Below are positions 1-9,925 of a DNA stretch of 64,000 bases, piece after piece. The notes beneath the pieces are model-generated. The model was not told the origin of the DNA and ran no database searches. It saw nothing but the letters and a program-made list of their open reading frames with translations. The translations under genes were made by a program, and so were the position numbers. The DNA is taken from contig NZ_VDQT01000003.1 in the NCBI RefSeq assembly GCF_007667275.1, forward strand, positions 248,001 to 312,000. The letters run 5' to 3'. This DNA comes from Stenotrophomonas rhizophila. Lineage in GTDB: Bacteria; Pseudomonadota; Gammaproteobacteria; Xanthomonadales; Xanthomonadaceae. The first letter of the stretch is position 1. The number at the start of each line of letters is the position of its first letter.

Positions 1-571
1 CGGCCGGGTAGACGAAGGTGGCCATCTTCGGCAGCTTCTCGCGGTGGGCCTGGATCGCCTCGGGCGGAATGCTCTTGTCCTGCGCGCCGAAGTGGAACAT
101 GACCGGGGCCTTCGGCGTTTCGTCGAGGAACTGCACGTTGCGTGCGCCGTAGTAGCTGACCGACGGCAGGCCCAGGCGCAGCGCCGAGAGCAGGGCGATG
201 CTGCCGCCCCAGCAGTAACCCACGGTGCCGACCTTGCCGGCCGGCGCCAACCGCGAGGCGGCCGCGCGGACCACTTCCAGCGCCTTCTCCACGCCCAGCG
301 CGGTGACGTGTTCCAGGCCCTGCTTCACCCCGTCCGGGTCATAGGGCAGGGCATCCGGGTCGGAATCCGCCCCGTCGACCAGGTCGAAGAAGGAGGGGGC
401 CAGCACCGCATAGCCTTTCGCCGCGAAGCCCTCGGCCACTTCGCGGATATGCGCGTTGGCGCCGAAGATCTCCTGGATGACCACCAGCCCGGCGCGCGGC
501 TTGCCTTCAGGCGTGGCCTGCCAGGCCCGGACCGGACCGTGATGCGTATCAAGCGTGACCCACTCACCCAT
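1..571 (-). CDS. Dienelactone hydrolase family protein, C-terminus cut by window edge
   Basis: Alpha/beta hydrolase of the dienelactone hydrolase type, a cytoplasmic esterase-like family with varied and often unknown substrates. The protein starts MGEWVTLDTHHGPVRAW and shows the family pattern GLVVIQEIFGAN near residue 30, then GTVGYCWGG, whose Cys is the expected nucleophile of a Cys-Asp-His triad. The Asp lies in the visible part (HFGAQDKSIP); the His would be beyond the window edge. About 190 residues are visible of a usual ~220-250. It diverges from rimO. The family is clear; the physiological substrate is not. Confidence 0.85.
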   Translation of the reverse strand, partial: MGEWVTLDTHHGPVRAWQATPEGKPRAGLVVIQEIFGANAHIREVAEGFAAKGYAVLAPSFFDLVDGADSDPDALPYDPDGVKQGLEHVTALGVEKALEVVRAAASRLAPAGKVGTVGYCWGGSIALLSALRLGLPSVSYYGARNVQFLDETPKAPVMFHFGAQDKSIPPEAIQAHREKLPKMATFVYPA

Positions 572-781
572 TGCCAGACTCCTGTTGGTTCAGGCGTTCA
601 TTATCGGCGCGGACCGGGTTAGCGGGGTGTCGCGGGCGTGCCCGGGCTGGCGGTTGGCCTTGCAGCAGCAGTCGATGCATTCAGGGCCCGGGGCCCAACG
701 CCGGTATACTTGCCGCCGTTTCCGGCCCCAGGTCCCCGCGCCATTCCGGCGTGGGCCCAGGCCCCCAGAGTCCCGCGATCC

Positions 782-2149
782 ATGTCCCAGCTGAACCCCA
801 AAGTCGGCTTCGTCAGCCTTGGCTGCCCGAAGGCCCTTGTCGATTCCGAGCGCATCCTCACCCAGCTGCGGGCCGAGGGCTACGACATCGTCCCCTCCTA
901 CGATTCTGCCGACGTGGTGGTGGTCAACACCTGCGGCTTCATCGATTCGGCGGTGACCGAGTCGCTGGACGCGATCGGCGAGGCGATGAATGCCAACGGC
1001 AAGGTGATCGTCACCGGCTGCCTGGGCAAGCGCCCGGAGGAGATCCGCAAGGCCTACCCGGACGTGCTGGCCGTCTCCGGTCCGCAGGACTACACCAGCG
1101 TGATGGAGGCCGTGCATGCCGCGCTGCCGCCGAAGCACGACCCGTTCGTCGACCTGGTGCCCGATTACGGCATCAAGCTGACCCCGCGGCATTACGCGTA
1201 CCTGAAGATTTCCGAAGGCTGCAACCACCATTGCAGCTTCTGCATCATTCCCTCCATGCGCGGCAAGCTGGTCTCGCGCCCGGTGGACGAGGTGCTGCGC
1301 GAAGCCGAGCGGCTGGTACGCGGCGGGGTAAAGGAGCTGCTGGTGGTGTCGCAGGACACCTCGGCCTATGGCGTGGACGTCAAGTACGCCGAACGCATGT
1401 GGCGCGACAAGGCCTACCAGACCCGCATGAAGTCGCTGTGCGAGGGCCTGTCCGAACTGGACGCGTGGACCCGCATGCACTACGTGTACCCGTATCCGCA
1501 CGTGGACGAGGTGGTGCCGCTGATGGCGGAGAACCGCATCCTTCCCTACCTCGACATTCCGTTCCAGCACGCCAGCCCGCGCATCCTCAAGCTGATGAAG
1601 CGCCCGGGTGCGGTCGACAAGACCCTGGAACGCGTGCAGCGCTGGCGCCAGCTGTGCCCGGACATCACCGTGCGCTCGACCTTCATCGTCGGCTTCCCGG
1701 GCGAGACCGAGGCCGAGTTCGAAGAACTGCTGTCGTTCCTCGATGCGGCGCAGCTGGACCGCGTGGGCGCGTTCGCCTACTCGCCGGTGACCGGCGCCAC
1801 CGCCAACGACCTGCCCGGCGCGGTGCCGGAGGAAGTGAAGCAGGAGCGCCTGGCCCGCTTCATGGCGCGCCAGGCCGACATTTCCGCGGCGCGCCTGGAA
1901 GCGAAGATCGGCACCGTGCAGCAGTGCCTGGTCGATGCGATCGAAGACGGTATCGCGGTGGCCCGTTCCAAGGCCGACGCGCCGGAGATCGACGGCCTGG
2001 TGCATATCCAGAACGCCGACGAAGCGCGCCTGCGCGTGGGCCAGTTCGTGGACGTGGAGATCACCGAGAGCGATGAGCACGATCTTTACGGCGATGCGCT
2101 CATCGATGAGAGCCCGACGAAGAAGCTGCTCGACCTCAAGGTGCTGTGA
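782..2149 (+). CDS. rimO: Ribosomal protein S12 methylthiotransferase RimO
   Basis: Radical-SAM enzyme that adds a methylthio group to the conserved Asp of ribosomal protein S12. The 455-residue product has the three N-terminal cluster cysteines C15, C51 and C80 and the radical-SAM triad C147-x3-C151-x2-C154 within [16 protein letters not shown]-like C-terminal domain follows. I start at ATG 782 ([17 protein letters not shown]) because it gives the family N-terminus; the frame is open further upstream but without family similarity. A TATACT -10-like hexamer at 705-710 lies in the divergent gap with the hydrolase gene. The stop overlaps the GTG of the next gene, suggesting coupling. Confidence 0.95.
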   Translation: MSQLNPKVGFVSLGCPKALVDSERILTQLRAEGYDIVPSYDSADVVVVNTCGFIDSAVTESLDAIGEAMNANGKVIVTGCLGKRPEEIRKAYPDVLAVSGPQDYTSVMEAVHAALPPKHDPFVDLVPDYGIKLTPRHYAYLKISEGCNHHCSFCIIPSMRGKLVSRPVDEVLREAERLVRGGVKELLVVSQDTSAYGVDVKYAERMWRDKAYQTRMKSLCEGLSELDAWTRMHYVYPYPHVDEVVPLMAENRILPYLDIPFQHASPRILKLMKRPGAVDKTLERVQRWRQLCPDITVRSTFIVGFPGETEAEFEELLSFLDAAQLDRVGAFAYSPVTGATANDLPGAVPEEVKQERLARFMARQADISAARLEAKIGTVQQCLVDAIEDGIAVARSKADAPEIDGLVHIQNADEARLRVGQFVDVEITESDEHDLYGDALIDESPTKKLLDLKVL

Positions 2150-2973
2150 CCGACGCGGCCGCCCCCGGGGCGGTCGGCCGCCGGCGTTTCATCGCGCCGG
2201 CGCGCGCGGTCGTGGATCGGGCGTGCTTCGCCCATCCGCTGTTTGCGGCGTTCGCTGATTACCGGGACCTGATGGTGGCCGCCGACTGGCCGACCCTTTC
2301 CGCGCTGAACCAGCGGCTCGCTCTGTCGGGAAGGCAGCTGGTCGAGCAGGATGACGCGCTGCTGGCCGATGGCCTGCACTACGAGCAGCGCGTCGCACGC
2401 GGCCAGATCGCCACCCGCGCGCACAACTGGCATGACCTGTTCAACGCCCTGGTGTGGGCGCGCTACCCGGCGTTGAAGGTCGCGCTCAATGCACGCCAGT
2501 GCCACGACATCGCGCGCAACCCGCCCGGCCAGCGCAACCGTGCGCAGGCCGCGCTGACCCAGTTCGACGAAACCGGCGTGATCGTGCGGGTGCGCGATGC
2601 GTCGTTGCTGCACGCTTGGGACCGTCACGACTGGCACGCGCTGTTCGTCGACGGCGCGGCGCAGTGGCGCAGCGGCGAGATCGCCGTGTCTGCCGTGTTC
2701 GGGCATGCGTTGATGGAGCAGGCGCTGTTGCCTTCGCGATTGCTGGTGGGCAAGTGCCTGGTAGTGCGGGGCGAGGATGACGCGCAGGGGGTGGAGCAGG
2801 TGGCGCAGGCCATCGCGCGTGCCGACGTGCTCAATGATCCGCTGGAACTGCGGCCGCTCCCGTTGATGGGCATCCCCGGTTGGCATGCCGATCAGGACCA
2901 CGCGTTCTATCAGCGGATCGAGTATTTCCGGCCCGCCCGAGCGGGCAGGGTGTACCCCTTACCCGTCCGGTAG
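2146..2973 (+). CDS. DUF3025 domain-containing protein
   Basis: A 275-residue cytoplasmic protein with no signal peptide or membrane segment. It resembles the uncharacterised DUF3025 family, seen in the stretch [16 protein letters not shown] followed by a Gln/Arg-rich segment and a C-terminal [14 protein letters not shown]. The function of the family is not known to me. The GTG start overlaps the rimO stop (GTGA), so translation is probably coupled to rimO. No catalytic motif could be named with confidence. Confidence 0.8.
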   Translation: MTDAAAPGAVGRRRFIAPARAVVDRACFAHPLFAAFADYRDLMVAADWPTLSALNQRLALSGRQLVEQDDALLADGLHYEQRVARGQIATRAHNWHDLFNALVWARYPALKVALNARQCHDIARNPPGQRNRAQAALTQFDETGVIVRVRDASLLHAWDRHDWHALFVDGAAQWRSGEIAVSAVFGHALMEQALLPSRLLVGKCLVVRGEDDAQGVEQVAQAIARADVLNDPLELRPLPLMGIPGWHADQDHAFYQRIEYFRPARAGRVYPLPVR

Positions 2974-3062
2974 CGCACTGGAATCAACGTCAAACGCACT
3001 CTCCGCCGACGGTCATGCCACCATCGAACGCGGCATGTTCCCCGGCAGTCGATCGGGATGCG

Positions 3063-3093
3063 ACCCTACCAGCCCTGCATGCACTGGTAGGGT
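3063..3093. repeat. 10-bp-stem palindrome containing head-to-head GTAG motifs
   Basis: ACCCTACCAG and CTGGTAGGGT form a perfect 10-bp inverted repeat around an 11-nt loop. CTAC on the left and GTAG on the right make it look like two opposed ends of GTAG-type elements. It lies between the convergent ends of the DUF3025 gene and greB. No T-run follows, so a simple intrinsic terminator is not evident. Confidence 0.6.
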
Positions 3094-3110
3094 TGGTTCC
3101 CAAACAACCG
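3087..3110 (+). repeat. GTAG-led short stem-loop element, copy 1
   Basis: GTAG followed by the stem GGTTG / CAACC around the loop GTTCCCAAA. A second copy lies at 23127-23150 with GGTCG / CGACT. One stem base pair changes on both sides (T-A to C-G), so the pairing is conserved. It resembles the SMAG class of GTAG-flanked palindromes. Confidence 0.55.
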
Positions 3111-3168
3111 CCCGTAACGGTTCAACGCCCGGTAACGCATTGCAACCAACCTCGTAACCGCCTTCGTA

Positions 3169-3675
3169 TCACCCAACCGGATACTCCACCGCCAGGATCG
3201 CAAACCCGGTGCGTCCGCTCGGCAGCTCCACCTCGAACTCGTCGTCCACGCGTTTCTTCAACAACGCGCGCGCCAGCGGCGAATCGATGCTGATCCATCC
3301 CGCACCCGCATCGGTCTCATCCGGACCCACGATGCGGTAGCGGCTGACATCGCCGCTGTCCACGTTCTCCAGCTCCACCCACGCGCCGAAGAACACCGCC
3401 TGCGGATCGGTCGGCACGGTGTCCACCACCCGCAGCGACTCCAGCCGCTTGGTCAGGTAGCGCACGCGGCGGTCGATCTCACCCAGCTGCTTCTTGCGGT
3501 AGGTGTACTCGGCGTTCTCCGAGCGGTCGCCTTCGGCAGCGGCCGCGGCGAGCGCCTTGACCACCTCCGGGCGGCGCACGCGCCACAGCTCGTCCAGTTC
3601 GGTCTTCAAGCGCTGATGGCCCTGCGCGGTGATCAGGGCCGTACTCTTTTCCGCAGGGGGACGCCAACGCGACAT
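3169..3675 (-). CDS. greB: Transcription elongation factor GreB
   Basis: GreA/GreB-type factor that enters the RNA polymerase secondary channel and stimulates cleavage of backtracked RNA. The 168-residue product has the N-terminal coiled-coil ([18 protein letters not shown] onward), with acidic residues at the coiled-coil tip region ([19 protein letters not shown]), and the C-terminal FKBP-like domain with [19 protein letters not shown]. The [10 protein letters not shown] stretch is typical of GreB rather than GreA. It begins 3 nt after the stop of the HerA-like ATPase gene, so the two form one minus-strand operon. Confidence 0.93.
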   Translation of the reverse strand: MSRWRPPAEKSTALITAQGHQRLKTELDELWRVRRPEVVKALAAAAAEGDRSENAEYTYRKKQLGEIDRRVRYLTKRLESLRVVDTVPTDPQAVFFGAWVELENVDSGDVSRYRIVGPDETDAGAGWISIDSPLARALLKKRVDDEFEVELPSGRTGFAILAVEYPVG

Positions 3676-3678
3676 CGG

Positions 3679-5184
3679 TCAGCGCTTGCCGCCGAAAATG
3701 CCACCCAGGATGCCGCGCACGATCTGGTTGCCCAGCTTGGTGCCCACCGTGCGGGTGGTCTGCTTGGCCATGGTTTCGATCATGCCCTGGCGGCGCTTGG
3801 TGCCGAAGATCGCGTCCTTGATCGACTGCCCGAACCCGCCTTCCTGCTGCTCGTCCTGCTCGCGCGTGCGGGCCTTGGGCGCATCGGCCTGCTCCACCGC
3901 CTTGGCCGCACGCTGGGCCAGCAGCTCGGCCGCCGACTCCCGGTTCACCGCCGTGTCGTAGCGGGTTCCGACCGGGCTGCCGGCGCGCACCTGGGCGCGT
4001 TCGGGCTCGGTGATGGCGCCCATCCGGCAGCGGGGCGGGGCGATCCGGGTCTGCTGCACCGGCGAGGGAATGCCCTTGTCCTGCAGGGTGGAGACCAGCG
4101 CCTCGCCGGTACCCAGCTGCGACAGCGCCGCCACCACGTCCAGCTTCGGATTGGGCACGAAGGTTTCAGCGGCGATCTTCACCGCCTTCTGGTCGCGCGG
4201 GGTGAACGCGCGCAGCGCGTGCTGCACGCGGTTGCCCAGCTGACCCAGGATGTTGGCCGGCACGTCGTCGGGGAACTGCGAGCAGAAATACACGCCCACG
4301 CCCTTGGAGCGGATCAGCCGCACCACCTGCTCGATGCGCTGCACCAGCGCGGCCGGCGCATCGTCGAACAGCAGGTGCGCTTCGTCGAAGATGAAGACCA
4401 GCTTCGGCTTCTCCAGGTCACCCACCTCGGGCAGGGTTTCGAACAGCTCCGACAGCAACCACAGCAGGAAGGTCGAGTACAGGCGCGGTTTGAGCACCAG
4501 CTGGTCGGCGGCCAGGATGCCGATCACCCCGCGCCCGTCATGGTTGACCCGCATCAGGTCGGCCAGTTCCAGTGCCGGCTCGCCGAAGAAGGCTTCGCCG
4601 CCGTCCTGCGACAGGCGCAGCAGGGCACGCTGGATTGCGGCCACGGTCTGCGCGCTGACCAGTCCGTATTCGGTGGAGATGTCCTTGCGCTCGTCGGCGA
4701 CCAGGCCGAGCAGGGCGCGCAGGTCGTCCAGGTCCAGCAGCAGCAGGCCACGGTCGTCGGCCAGCTTGAACACGATGTCCAGCACGCCGGCCTGGGTGTC
4801 GTTGAGTTCCAGGATGCGGGCGAGCAGGGTCGGGCCCATTTCGCTGACCGTGGTCCGCACCGGGTGGCCGAGCTTGCCGTACAGGTCCCAGAACACGGTC
4901 GGGCTGCCGGCCGGCGCGTAATCGGCCACGCCGATCTCCTTCGCGCGCTGCACCAGCGCCTCGCTGCCCGCGCCCGGTACGGCCAGGCCGGAGACATCGC
5001 CCTTCACATCGGCCAGGAACACCGGCACGCCGATGCGCGAGAAGCCTTCGGCCAGGGTCATCAGGGTAACCGTCTTGCCGGTGCCGGTGGCGCCGGCCAC
5101 CAGGCCGTGGCGGTTGCCCAGCGCGGGCAGCAGGGTCACGGGGATGTCGTCGGTGGTGCCTCTGCCGAGCAGGATCGGATCCAT
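3679..5184 (-). CDS. HerA-like (DUF853 family) P-loop ATPase
   Basis: A 501-residue ATPase of the DUF853/HerA-helicase-like family; its cellular role is not well established. The Walker A motif GATGTGKT lies at residues 31-38, the Walker B region reads KLVFIFDEAHLLF, and the C-terminus is Gly/Lys-rich (GILGGIFGGKR). I chose ATG 5184 (MDPILLGRGTTDDIPVTLLP) because it gives the family N-terminus; the frame stays open much further upstream but that part lies antisense to the transglycosylase gene. It is followed after 3 nt by greB, suggesting co-transcription. Confidence 0.88.
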   Translation of the reverse strand: MDPILLGRGTTDDIPVTLLPALGNRHGLVAGATGTGKTVTLMTLAEGFSRIGVPVFLADVKGDVSGLAVPGAGSEALVQRAKEIGVADYAPAGSPTVFWDLYGKLGHPVRTTVSEMGPTLLARILELNDTQAGVLDIVFKLADDRGLLLLDLDDLRALLGLVADERKDISTEYGLVSAQTVAAIQRALLRLSQDGGEAFFGEPALELADLMRVNHDGRGVIGILAADQLVLKPRLYSTFLLWLLSELFETLPEVGDLEKPKLVFIFDEAHLLFDDAPAALVQRIEQVVRLIRSKGVGVYFCSQFPDDVPANILGQLGNRVQHALRAFTPRDQKAVKIAAETFVPNPKLDVVAALSQLGTGEALVSTLQDKGIPSPVQQTRIAPPRCRMGAITEPERAQVRAGSPVGTRYDTAVNRESAAELLAQRAAKAVEQADAPKARTREQDEQQEGGFGQSIKDAIFGTKRRQGMIETMAKQTTRTVGTKLGNQIVRGILGGIFGGKR

Positions 5185-5319
5185 GGTCAACTCGCTCTGT
5201 GGACGGGCTATGTGAATGGGCAGGATTCTAAACGTCGGCAGGCAGCGGCGGGCAGACCGGGTTGCCCCGATGCAAGCGGCACGGCTACTCTGCCCTGTCT
5301 TTCGCCCACAGTGCCAAAA

Positions 5320-6930
5320 ATGCCCGTTCCTGTCCTGCTTTCCCGTGCTTGGCCGTTGTTGGCGCTGTTTCCCCTGCTGTCGTTCGTGCCCGATGCGCAC
5401 GCCCAGCGCGTCTCGGCGCGCGACAAGGCGAAGATCGAGGTGCTGGAGCAGCGCATGGCCGCCGCCGAGAAGCGCTACGCCGACGCGCTGGTGCTGGTCA
5501 ACAACGCCGACCCCAAGGGCAAGAACGAAAGCGACGCCGCGCTGGAGGACATGGAGGACGTGATCAGCGCCTGCGTGGTGCAGAAGGGCTGCCAGGTCAG
5601 CAACCTGCTGGTCACCTACAAGCGGCTGCTGAAGACCAACACCGACGCCCGTGATGCCGACGACAGCGAGGGCATCGCCAGCGATGGCGGCCTGCTCGAA
5701 GCCGACCCGGACCACCTGGGCCCGCTGGCCGCCGACGTGCCCGAAGCGGCCCGCGCAGCGGCACTGCTCAACGACAAGCGCCACGCCTTCGACAACATGG
5801 TCGAATACAACCCGGCGGTGCAGGCCGGCATCCGCCGCTGGCTGACCGACATGCGGCCGGCGCTGATGAATACCTACGAGAACTACCAGACCCTGCGCGC
5901 GGTGATGTGGCCGGAATGGGAAAAGCGCGGCCTGCCTGAGGCGCTGCTGTTCGGGATCATGGCCAAGGAGTCCAACGGCCGCGTGCACGCCTCTTCGCGC
6001 GCCGGCGCCGCCGGCTTGATGCAGTTCATGCCGGCCACCGGGCGCCGTTTCGGGCTGGGCCCGGACGGCACCGGCTTCGACACCCGCTTCGATGCACGCA
6101 GTGCGGCCGAAGCCAGTGCCAGCTACCTCAACGAGCGCATGCGCGAACTCAACAACAACGTGGAACTGTCGCTGGCCGGCTACAACGGCGGCGAAGGCCG
6201 GGCCGGGCGTGTGTATCGGCAGAATGTGGGGCAGAGCTTCTGGGTGGACAACGTCTACAACCAGTTCCCGGCCGAAACCAAGGACTACGTGCCGATGGTG
6301 ATCGCCGCGGCGTGGATCTACCTGCACCCGCAGCAGTACGGCGTGGACTTCCCCAAGGTCAGTGCGCAGCCGGCCACGATCCGCCTGGCCAAGTCCACCA
6401 CCATCTACGAGCTGACCATCTGCCTGGGCAGCACCGGCACGCGGGATGGCTACATGCGCGCGCTGCGCAACCTCAACCCGCGCTACGAAGCCGACGGCTG
6501 GATTCCGGCGGGCACGATCATCAATGCCACCACCCGCATTGCCGGCCTGTACAACCGCTACTGCGTCAGCGGCCCGCGTGCCGACCTGGCGCGCACGCTG
6601 ATCACCGCCGACCTCAATGCCGCCATCGTGCGACCCGCAGCCGCCAGCTACACCGGTAACGTCGCGGTCGGCAGCGTGGTGCCGATGGCCGGCGTGCAGT
6701 CCAGCGCCCCGGTGCCGACCGCCCCGGTCGCGCCGGTGGCCGTGCCTGCCGCCAAGGCCAAGCCAAAGGCGGCGAAGACCCACAAGGTCGGCAAGGGCGA
6801 AACGCTCGGCCGGATCGCCGACAAGTTCGACTGCGACGTGCGCGAGCTGGCCAGGGCCAACGGCTTGAAGGCACCGGCGTATGCGCTGCGCCAGGGCCAG
6901 TCGCTCAAACTGCAGGGCTGCGGTAAATAA
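5320..6930 (+). CDS. Lytic murein transglycosylase with SLT and LysM domains (MltD-like)
   Basis: Envelope enzyme that cleaves peptidoglycan glycan strands. The 536-residue protein opens with a signal peptide (MPVPVLLSRAWPLLALFPLL, probable cleavage after AHA near residue 28), without a lipobox. It then has a helical region, an SLT domain with GIMAKESNG (catalytic Glu about 217), GLMQFMPAT and AGYNGGEGR, and a C-terminal LysM peptidoglycan-binding repeat (about residues 488-533, HKVGKGETLGRIADKF). The LysM follows an Ala/Pro/Lys linker. One LysM and no lipobox differ from E. coli MltD, so I give no symbol. Confidence 0.9.
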   Translation: MPVPVLLSRAWPLLALFPLLSFVPDAHAQRVSARDKAKIEVLEQRMAAAEKRYADALVLVNNADPKGKNESDAALEDMEDVISACVVQKGCQVSNLLVTYKRLLKTNTDARDADDSEGIASDGGLLEADPDHLGPLAADVPEAARAAALLNDKRHAFDNMVEYNPAVQAGIRRWLTDMRPALMNTYENYQTLRAVMWPEWEKRGLPEALLFGIMAKESNGRVHASSRAGAAGLMQFMPATGRRFGLGPDGTGFDTRFDARSAAEASASYLNERMRELNNNVELSLAGYNGGEGRAGRVYRQNVGQSFWVDNVYNQFPAETKDYVPMVIAAAWIYLHPQQYGVDFPKVSAQPATIRLAKSTTIYELTICLGSTGTRDGYMRALRNLNPRYEADGWIPAGTIINATTRIAGLYNRYCVSGPRADLARTLITADLNAAIVRPAAASYTGNVAVGSVVPMAGVQSSAPVPTAPVAPVAVPAAKAKPKAAKTHKVGKGETLGRIADKFDCDVRELARANGLKAPAYALRQGQSLKLQGCGK

Positions 6931-6946
6931 ACTCCGAGGACGACCG

Positions 6947-7309
6947 ATGGAAATGACCGAAATCAACGAGATGTTCGCCAACATCCGCGAAAACACCGAC
7001 TGGGATCTCAACGGCGAGCTGGTCTGGGGCTATTTCTTCGTCAACACCACCGAGGCGCCGCTGCACGACCTGGCCAAGGTGCTGGAAGGGCAGGGCTATA
7101 CCGTGGTCGAGGTGTTCGAACCGGAGCTGGAACCGGATGAGCCGCCGTACCACGTGCTGCACGTGGAGCGGGTGGAGGTGCACAGCGAAGCATCGCTGGA
7201 TGCGCGCAACCAGGAGCTGCAGGCGCTGGCCAAGGCGAACGGGGTGGAGGATTACGACGGGATGGACGTTGGGCCCGTCGAGTTTGCACACGACCCGGGT
7301 AACGAATGA
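6947..7309 (+). CDS. rraB: RraB-type regulator of ribonuclease E
   Basis: Small acidic cytoplasmic protein of the ribonuclease E inhibitor RraB family, which in E. coli binds RNase E and modulates degradosome composition. The 120-residue product starts MEMTEINEMFANIRENTDWD and has the family stretch WGYFFVNTTEAPLHDLAKVL and a strongly acidic middle (EPELEPDEPPYHVLHVERVE). GAGGA at 6936-6940 sits 6 nt before the ATG. It lies 16 nt after the transglycosylase gene and ends just before a bidirectional terminator. The symbol is by family resemblance. Confidence 0.82.
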   Translation: MEMTEINEMFANIRENTDWDLNGELVWGYFFVNTTEAPLHDLAKVLEGQGYTVVEVFEPELEPDEPPYHVLHVERVEVHSEASLDARNQELQALAKANGVEDYDGMDVGPVEFAHDPGNE

Positions 7310-7316
7310 AAACAAG

Positions 7317-7342
7317 ACGCCCCGCGAAAGCGGGGCGTTTTT
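7317..7342. terminator. Bidirectional intrinsic terminator between rraB and psd
   Basis: ACGCCCCGC and GCGGGGCGT form a perfect 9-bp stem with a GAAA loop, followed by a T-run on the plus strand. The A-rich stretch before the stem gives T residues on the minus strand, so it can end both convergent genes. Confidence 0.9.
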
Positions 7343-7376
7343 CATTGCGCAGGGACACGCCATGCGTGTCCGCTTC

Positions 7377-8219
7377 TCAACGAAGGGTGGCCAATGCCTG
7401 GCCGAGCTGCACGGCATGTTCGGCGTCGAGGTGCGGGGCGAAATCGGCCACGCCCGGCGGCAGCAGCACGATCACCGTCGAGCCGTAATTGAAGCGCGCC
7501 ATCTCGGCAAACCGTTCCAGGGTGATGCCCTTGCCGCGGTAATCCTTGCGGGTGATCGTATCGCCATAGGCCGGGATCTCTTCCCCACCCCACACCGTCT
7601 CCACGCCCGACACCAGCAGCGCGCCGACCATCACCTGCACCATCGGACCGAAATCGGTGTCGAAATGACAGACCAGGCGCTCGTTGCGGGCGAACAGCCC
7701 TGGCACGTTGTTGACCGCAGCCGGGCCCACGCTGAACAGCCGGCCTGGCACGTGCACGGTTTCGCGCAGGGTGCCGGTCCACGGCATGTGCACGCGGTGG
7801 TAGTCCTTCGGCGACAGATACACCGTGGCGAACAGGCCGTGGTGGAACACTTCGGCATCGGCGGCATCACCGAGCAGCTCGGCTGCGGTGAACGACTGGC
7901 CCTTGGCCTGGAAGATGCGCCCATCCTCGATCGCGCCGAGCTGGCTGATGCGCCCGTCGGCCGGCATCACCAGGGTGCGCGCGCCGGCATCGGGCACGCG
8001 CGCGCCCGGCTTGAGCGCGCGGGTGAAGAACTGGTTGAAGGTGGGATAGCTGCGCGGGTCCGGATTGGCGGCCTCGGCCAGGTTGACCCCGAACTTTTCG
8101 GTCACCGTGTCGATCAGCCAGCGCGAGATCCGCGGGTTGCTGGAATACGCCAGGCGCCGTGCCATCGACGACAGCAGGCGGTGGGGCAGGACGTAGCTCA
8201 GCGTGGTGGTCAGGCTCAT
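7377..8219 (-). CDS. psd: Phosphatidylserine decarboxylase proenzyme
   Basis: Membrane-associated pyruvoyl enzyme that converts phosphatidylserine to phosphatidylethanolamine. The 280-residue proenzyme has the catalytic acidic region MPADGRISQ (Asp 88), the His of KDYHRVHMP (His 144) and the self-cleavage site FNYGSTVIV with Ser 247, where chain cleavage creates the pyruvoyl group. E. coli has LGST at this point, so the Tyr is a small departure from the textbook motif. The start overlaps the stop of the SCO-type gene by 4 nt (ATGA), so the pair is translationally coupled. Confidence 0.95.
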   Translation of the reverse strand: MSLTTTLSYVLPHRLLSSMARRLAYSSNPRISRWLIDTVTEKFGVNLAEAANPDPRSYPTFNQFFTRALKPGARVPDAGARTLVMPADGRISQLGAIEDGRIFQAKGQSFTAAELLGDAADAEVFHHGLFATVYLSPKDYHRVHMPWTGTLRETVHVPGRLFSVGPAAVNNVPGLFARNERLVCHFDTDFGPMVQVMVGALLVSGVETVWGGEEIPAYGDTITRKDYRGKGITLERFAEMARFNYGSTVIVLLPPGVADFAPHLDAEHAVQLGQALATLR

Positions 8220-8866
8220 GGCGCGGATTTCTCGGTCAACAGGTTCAGGTCGCGGGCGATGGCCTGCGCATTGAAGGGAGGGCGGACCAGGCCGGCCAGC
8301 CTGCCGTCCGGGTCCAGCACGGCCAGGCCGGCTGAGTGTTCCAGGGTGTAATCCTGGGGGTTTTCCTCGAAGTCCTTGCCCGGCACCTTCTGGAACACGA
8401 AGCCCAGCGCGGTGGCGAAGCGTTCCAGCGAGGGGACGTCGGCGGTGGCGGCCAGGGTGTCCTTGTGGAAGGCGTGCACGTACTCGCCGAGCCGCGCAGG
8501 GGTGTCGCGTTCCGGGTCCACCGACACGAACACCAGCCGGGGCCGCAGCGTTTCCGGCTGGGCTTCCCACTGCTTCTGGGCCTGGGCGAGGTCGGCCAGG
8601 GTGGTCGGGCAGATGTCGGGGCAGGCCAGGAAGCCCAGGAACACCAGGGTCCAGTGACCCTTGAGCTCGCCGGGAATCAGCCGGGTGCCGTCGGACTGGG
8701 CCAGGTTGAAGTCCGGCAGCGGGCGCGGCTGCGGGTAGAAGGTGATCGACTCCGTGGCCGGGCGGGTGCCTGCCGTGGTGGGGCCGAACACTTTCTGGGC
8801 GACGACCAGGCCGAGCCCGGCGGCCAGCGCGATGAGCAGGATGATGCCGACATTGCGATTGAACAT
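8216..8866 (-). CDS. SCO1/SenC-family copper protein
   Basis: Membrane-anchored thioredoxin-fold protein of the SCO family, which delivers copper to the CuA site of cytochrome oxidase or acts as a redox protein in the periplasm. The 216-residue product has one N-terminal membrane anchor (about residues 7-26), the metal-binding CPDIC motif (C82, C86) and the conserved His of LEHSAG (H177). It overlaps psd by 4 nt. No oxidase genes are nearby, so the partner cannot be read from context. Confidence 0.92.
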   Translation of the reverse strand: MFNRNVGIILLIALAAGLGLVVAQKVFGPTTAGTRPATESITFYPQPRPLPDFNLAQSDGTRLIPGELKGHWTLVFLGFLACPDICPTTLADLAQAQKQWEAQPETLRPRLVFVSVDPERDTPARLGEYVHAFHKDTLAATADVPSLERFATALGFVFQKVPGKDFEENPQDYTLEHSAGLAVLDPDGRLAGLVRPPFNAQAIARDLNLLTEKSAP

Positions 8867-8961
8867 GTAAGCCCGTTCCCGAAGGGGGCCACCATGATAG
8901 GGGATGGGGCGCCGGCCGCACCGTTTCGACTGCAACGGATGCCGTGCTGCGCCGCAGCGCC

Positions 8962-8967
8962 TATAAT
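8962..8967 (+). promoter_or_regulatory. Consensus -10 box upstream of prmB
   Basis: A perfect TATAAT lies 28 nt before the prmB start. No convincing -35 box sits 16-18 nt upstream, so the assignment rests on the -10 hexamer and position alone. Confidence 0.5.
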
Positions 8968-8995
8968 CTGGGGCCACTTTGTCTGTTGCCCTGCC

Positions 8996-9925
8996 ATGAC
9001 CGCCGAAACGGCCGCCGAACTCCATACGATCATCGACCTGATCCGCTACGGCACCAGCCGTTTCAACGCCGCCGGGCTGACCTTCGGGCACAGCTACGAC
9101 AACGCCCTGGACGAAGCCACCCAGCTGGTCCTGCACGCTTTGCACCTGCCGCACGACCTGGGGCCGGCCTACGGCGCCGCGCGCGTCCTCGGGTCGGAGA
9201 AGGCCGAGGTGCTGGCCCTGTTCGAGCGCCGCATCAGCGAGCGCCTGCCGGCCGCCTACCTGACCGGTGAGGCCTGGTTCGCCGGGCTGAGCTTCAAGAG
9301 CGACCGCCGCGCCCTGGTGCCGCGTTCGCCGATCGCCGAGCTGATCGAAACCGGCTTCGAACCGTGGCTGGCCGGCCGTGACGTACACCGCGCGCTGGAC
9401 CTGTGCACCGGTTCGGGCTGCATCGCCATCGCCATGGGCCACTACTACCCGAACTGGGAAGTGGACGGCGTGGACCTGAGCGATGAGGCCCTGTCGCTGG
9501 CTGAAGAGAACAAGGAACGCCTGCAGGCGCACAACGTTACCCTGCTCAAGTCGGACCTGTTCAATGGCCTTACCGGCCGGCACTACGACCTGATCGTGAC
9601 CAACCCGCCGTACGTCACCAACGACGAAACCGACGCGCTGCCGCAGGAATACTCGTACGAGCCCGAAATGGGCCTGCGTGCCGGCGACGACGGCCTGGAC
9701 CTGGTGCTGAAGATCCTGCGCGACGCCCCGCTGCACCTGAGCGAAGACGGCCTGCTGATCTGCGAAGTGGGCGAATCCGAACAGCATCTGATCAAGCTGC
9801 TGCCGGAAGTCGATTTTGCGTGGGTCGAATTCAAGGTCGGCCAGATGGGCATCTTCGCGGTCGAGTGCCGCGAGCTGATCGCCCACAGCGCCCGCATCAC
9901 CGAACTGGCAGCGCAGCGGCCGTGA
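8996..9925 (+). CDS. prmB: Ribosomal protein uL3 N5-glutamine methyltransferase
   Basis: SAM-dependent methyltransferase that methylates a glutamine of ribosomal protein L3. The 309-residue product has the N-terminal helical PrmB/PrmC domain, the SAM-binding motif [13 protein letters not shown] near residue 140 and the glutamine-methylase NPPY motif at residues 203-206 ([12 protein letters not shown]). The start ATG 8996 ([12 protein letters not shown]) matches the family; open frame further upstream is not supported. The stop overlaps the aroC GTG. This order, prmB then aroC, is common in gammaproteobacteria. Confidence 0.95.
   Translation: MTAETAAELHTIIDLIRYGTSRFNAAGLTFGHSYDNALDEATQLVLHALHLPHDLGPAYGAARVLGSEKAEVLALFERRISERLPAAYLTGEAWFAGLSFKSDRRALVPRSPIAELIETGFEPWLAGRDVHRALDLCTGSGCIAIAMGHYYPNWEVDGVDLSDEALSLAEENKERLQAHNVTLLKSDLFNGLTGRHYDLIVTNPPYVTNDETDALPQEYSYEPEMGLRAGDDGLDLVLKILRDAPLHLSEDGLLICEVGESEQHLIKLLPEVDFAWVEFKVGQMGIFAVECRELIAHSARITELAAQRP

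Noticed and set aside
571..2076. Long frame overlapping the hydrolase start and rimO
   Set aside because: It lies in another frame from rimO, is Arg/Gly/Ala-rich and lacks any motif; rimO has all its cysteine motifs.
3679..7011. Minus-strand open frame continuing upstream of the HerA-like ATPase across the transglycosylase gene
   Set aside because: Only the part from ATG 5184 matches the family; the rest is antisense to a well-supported secreted enzyme.
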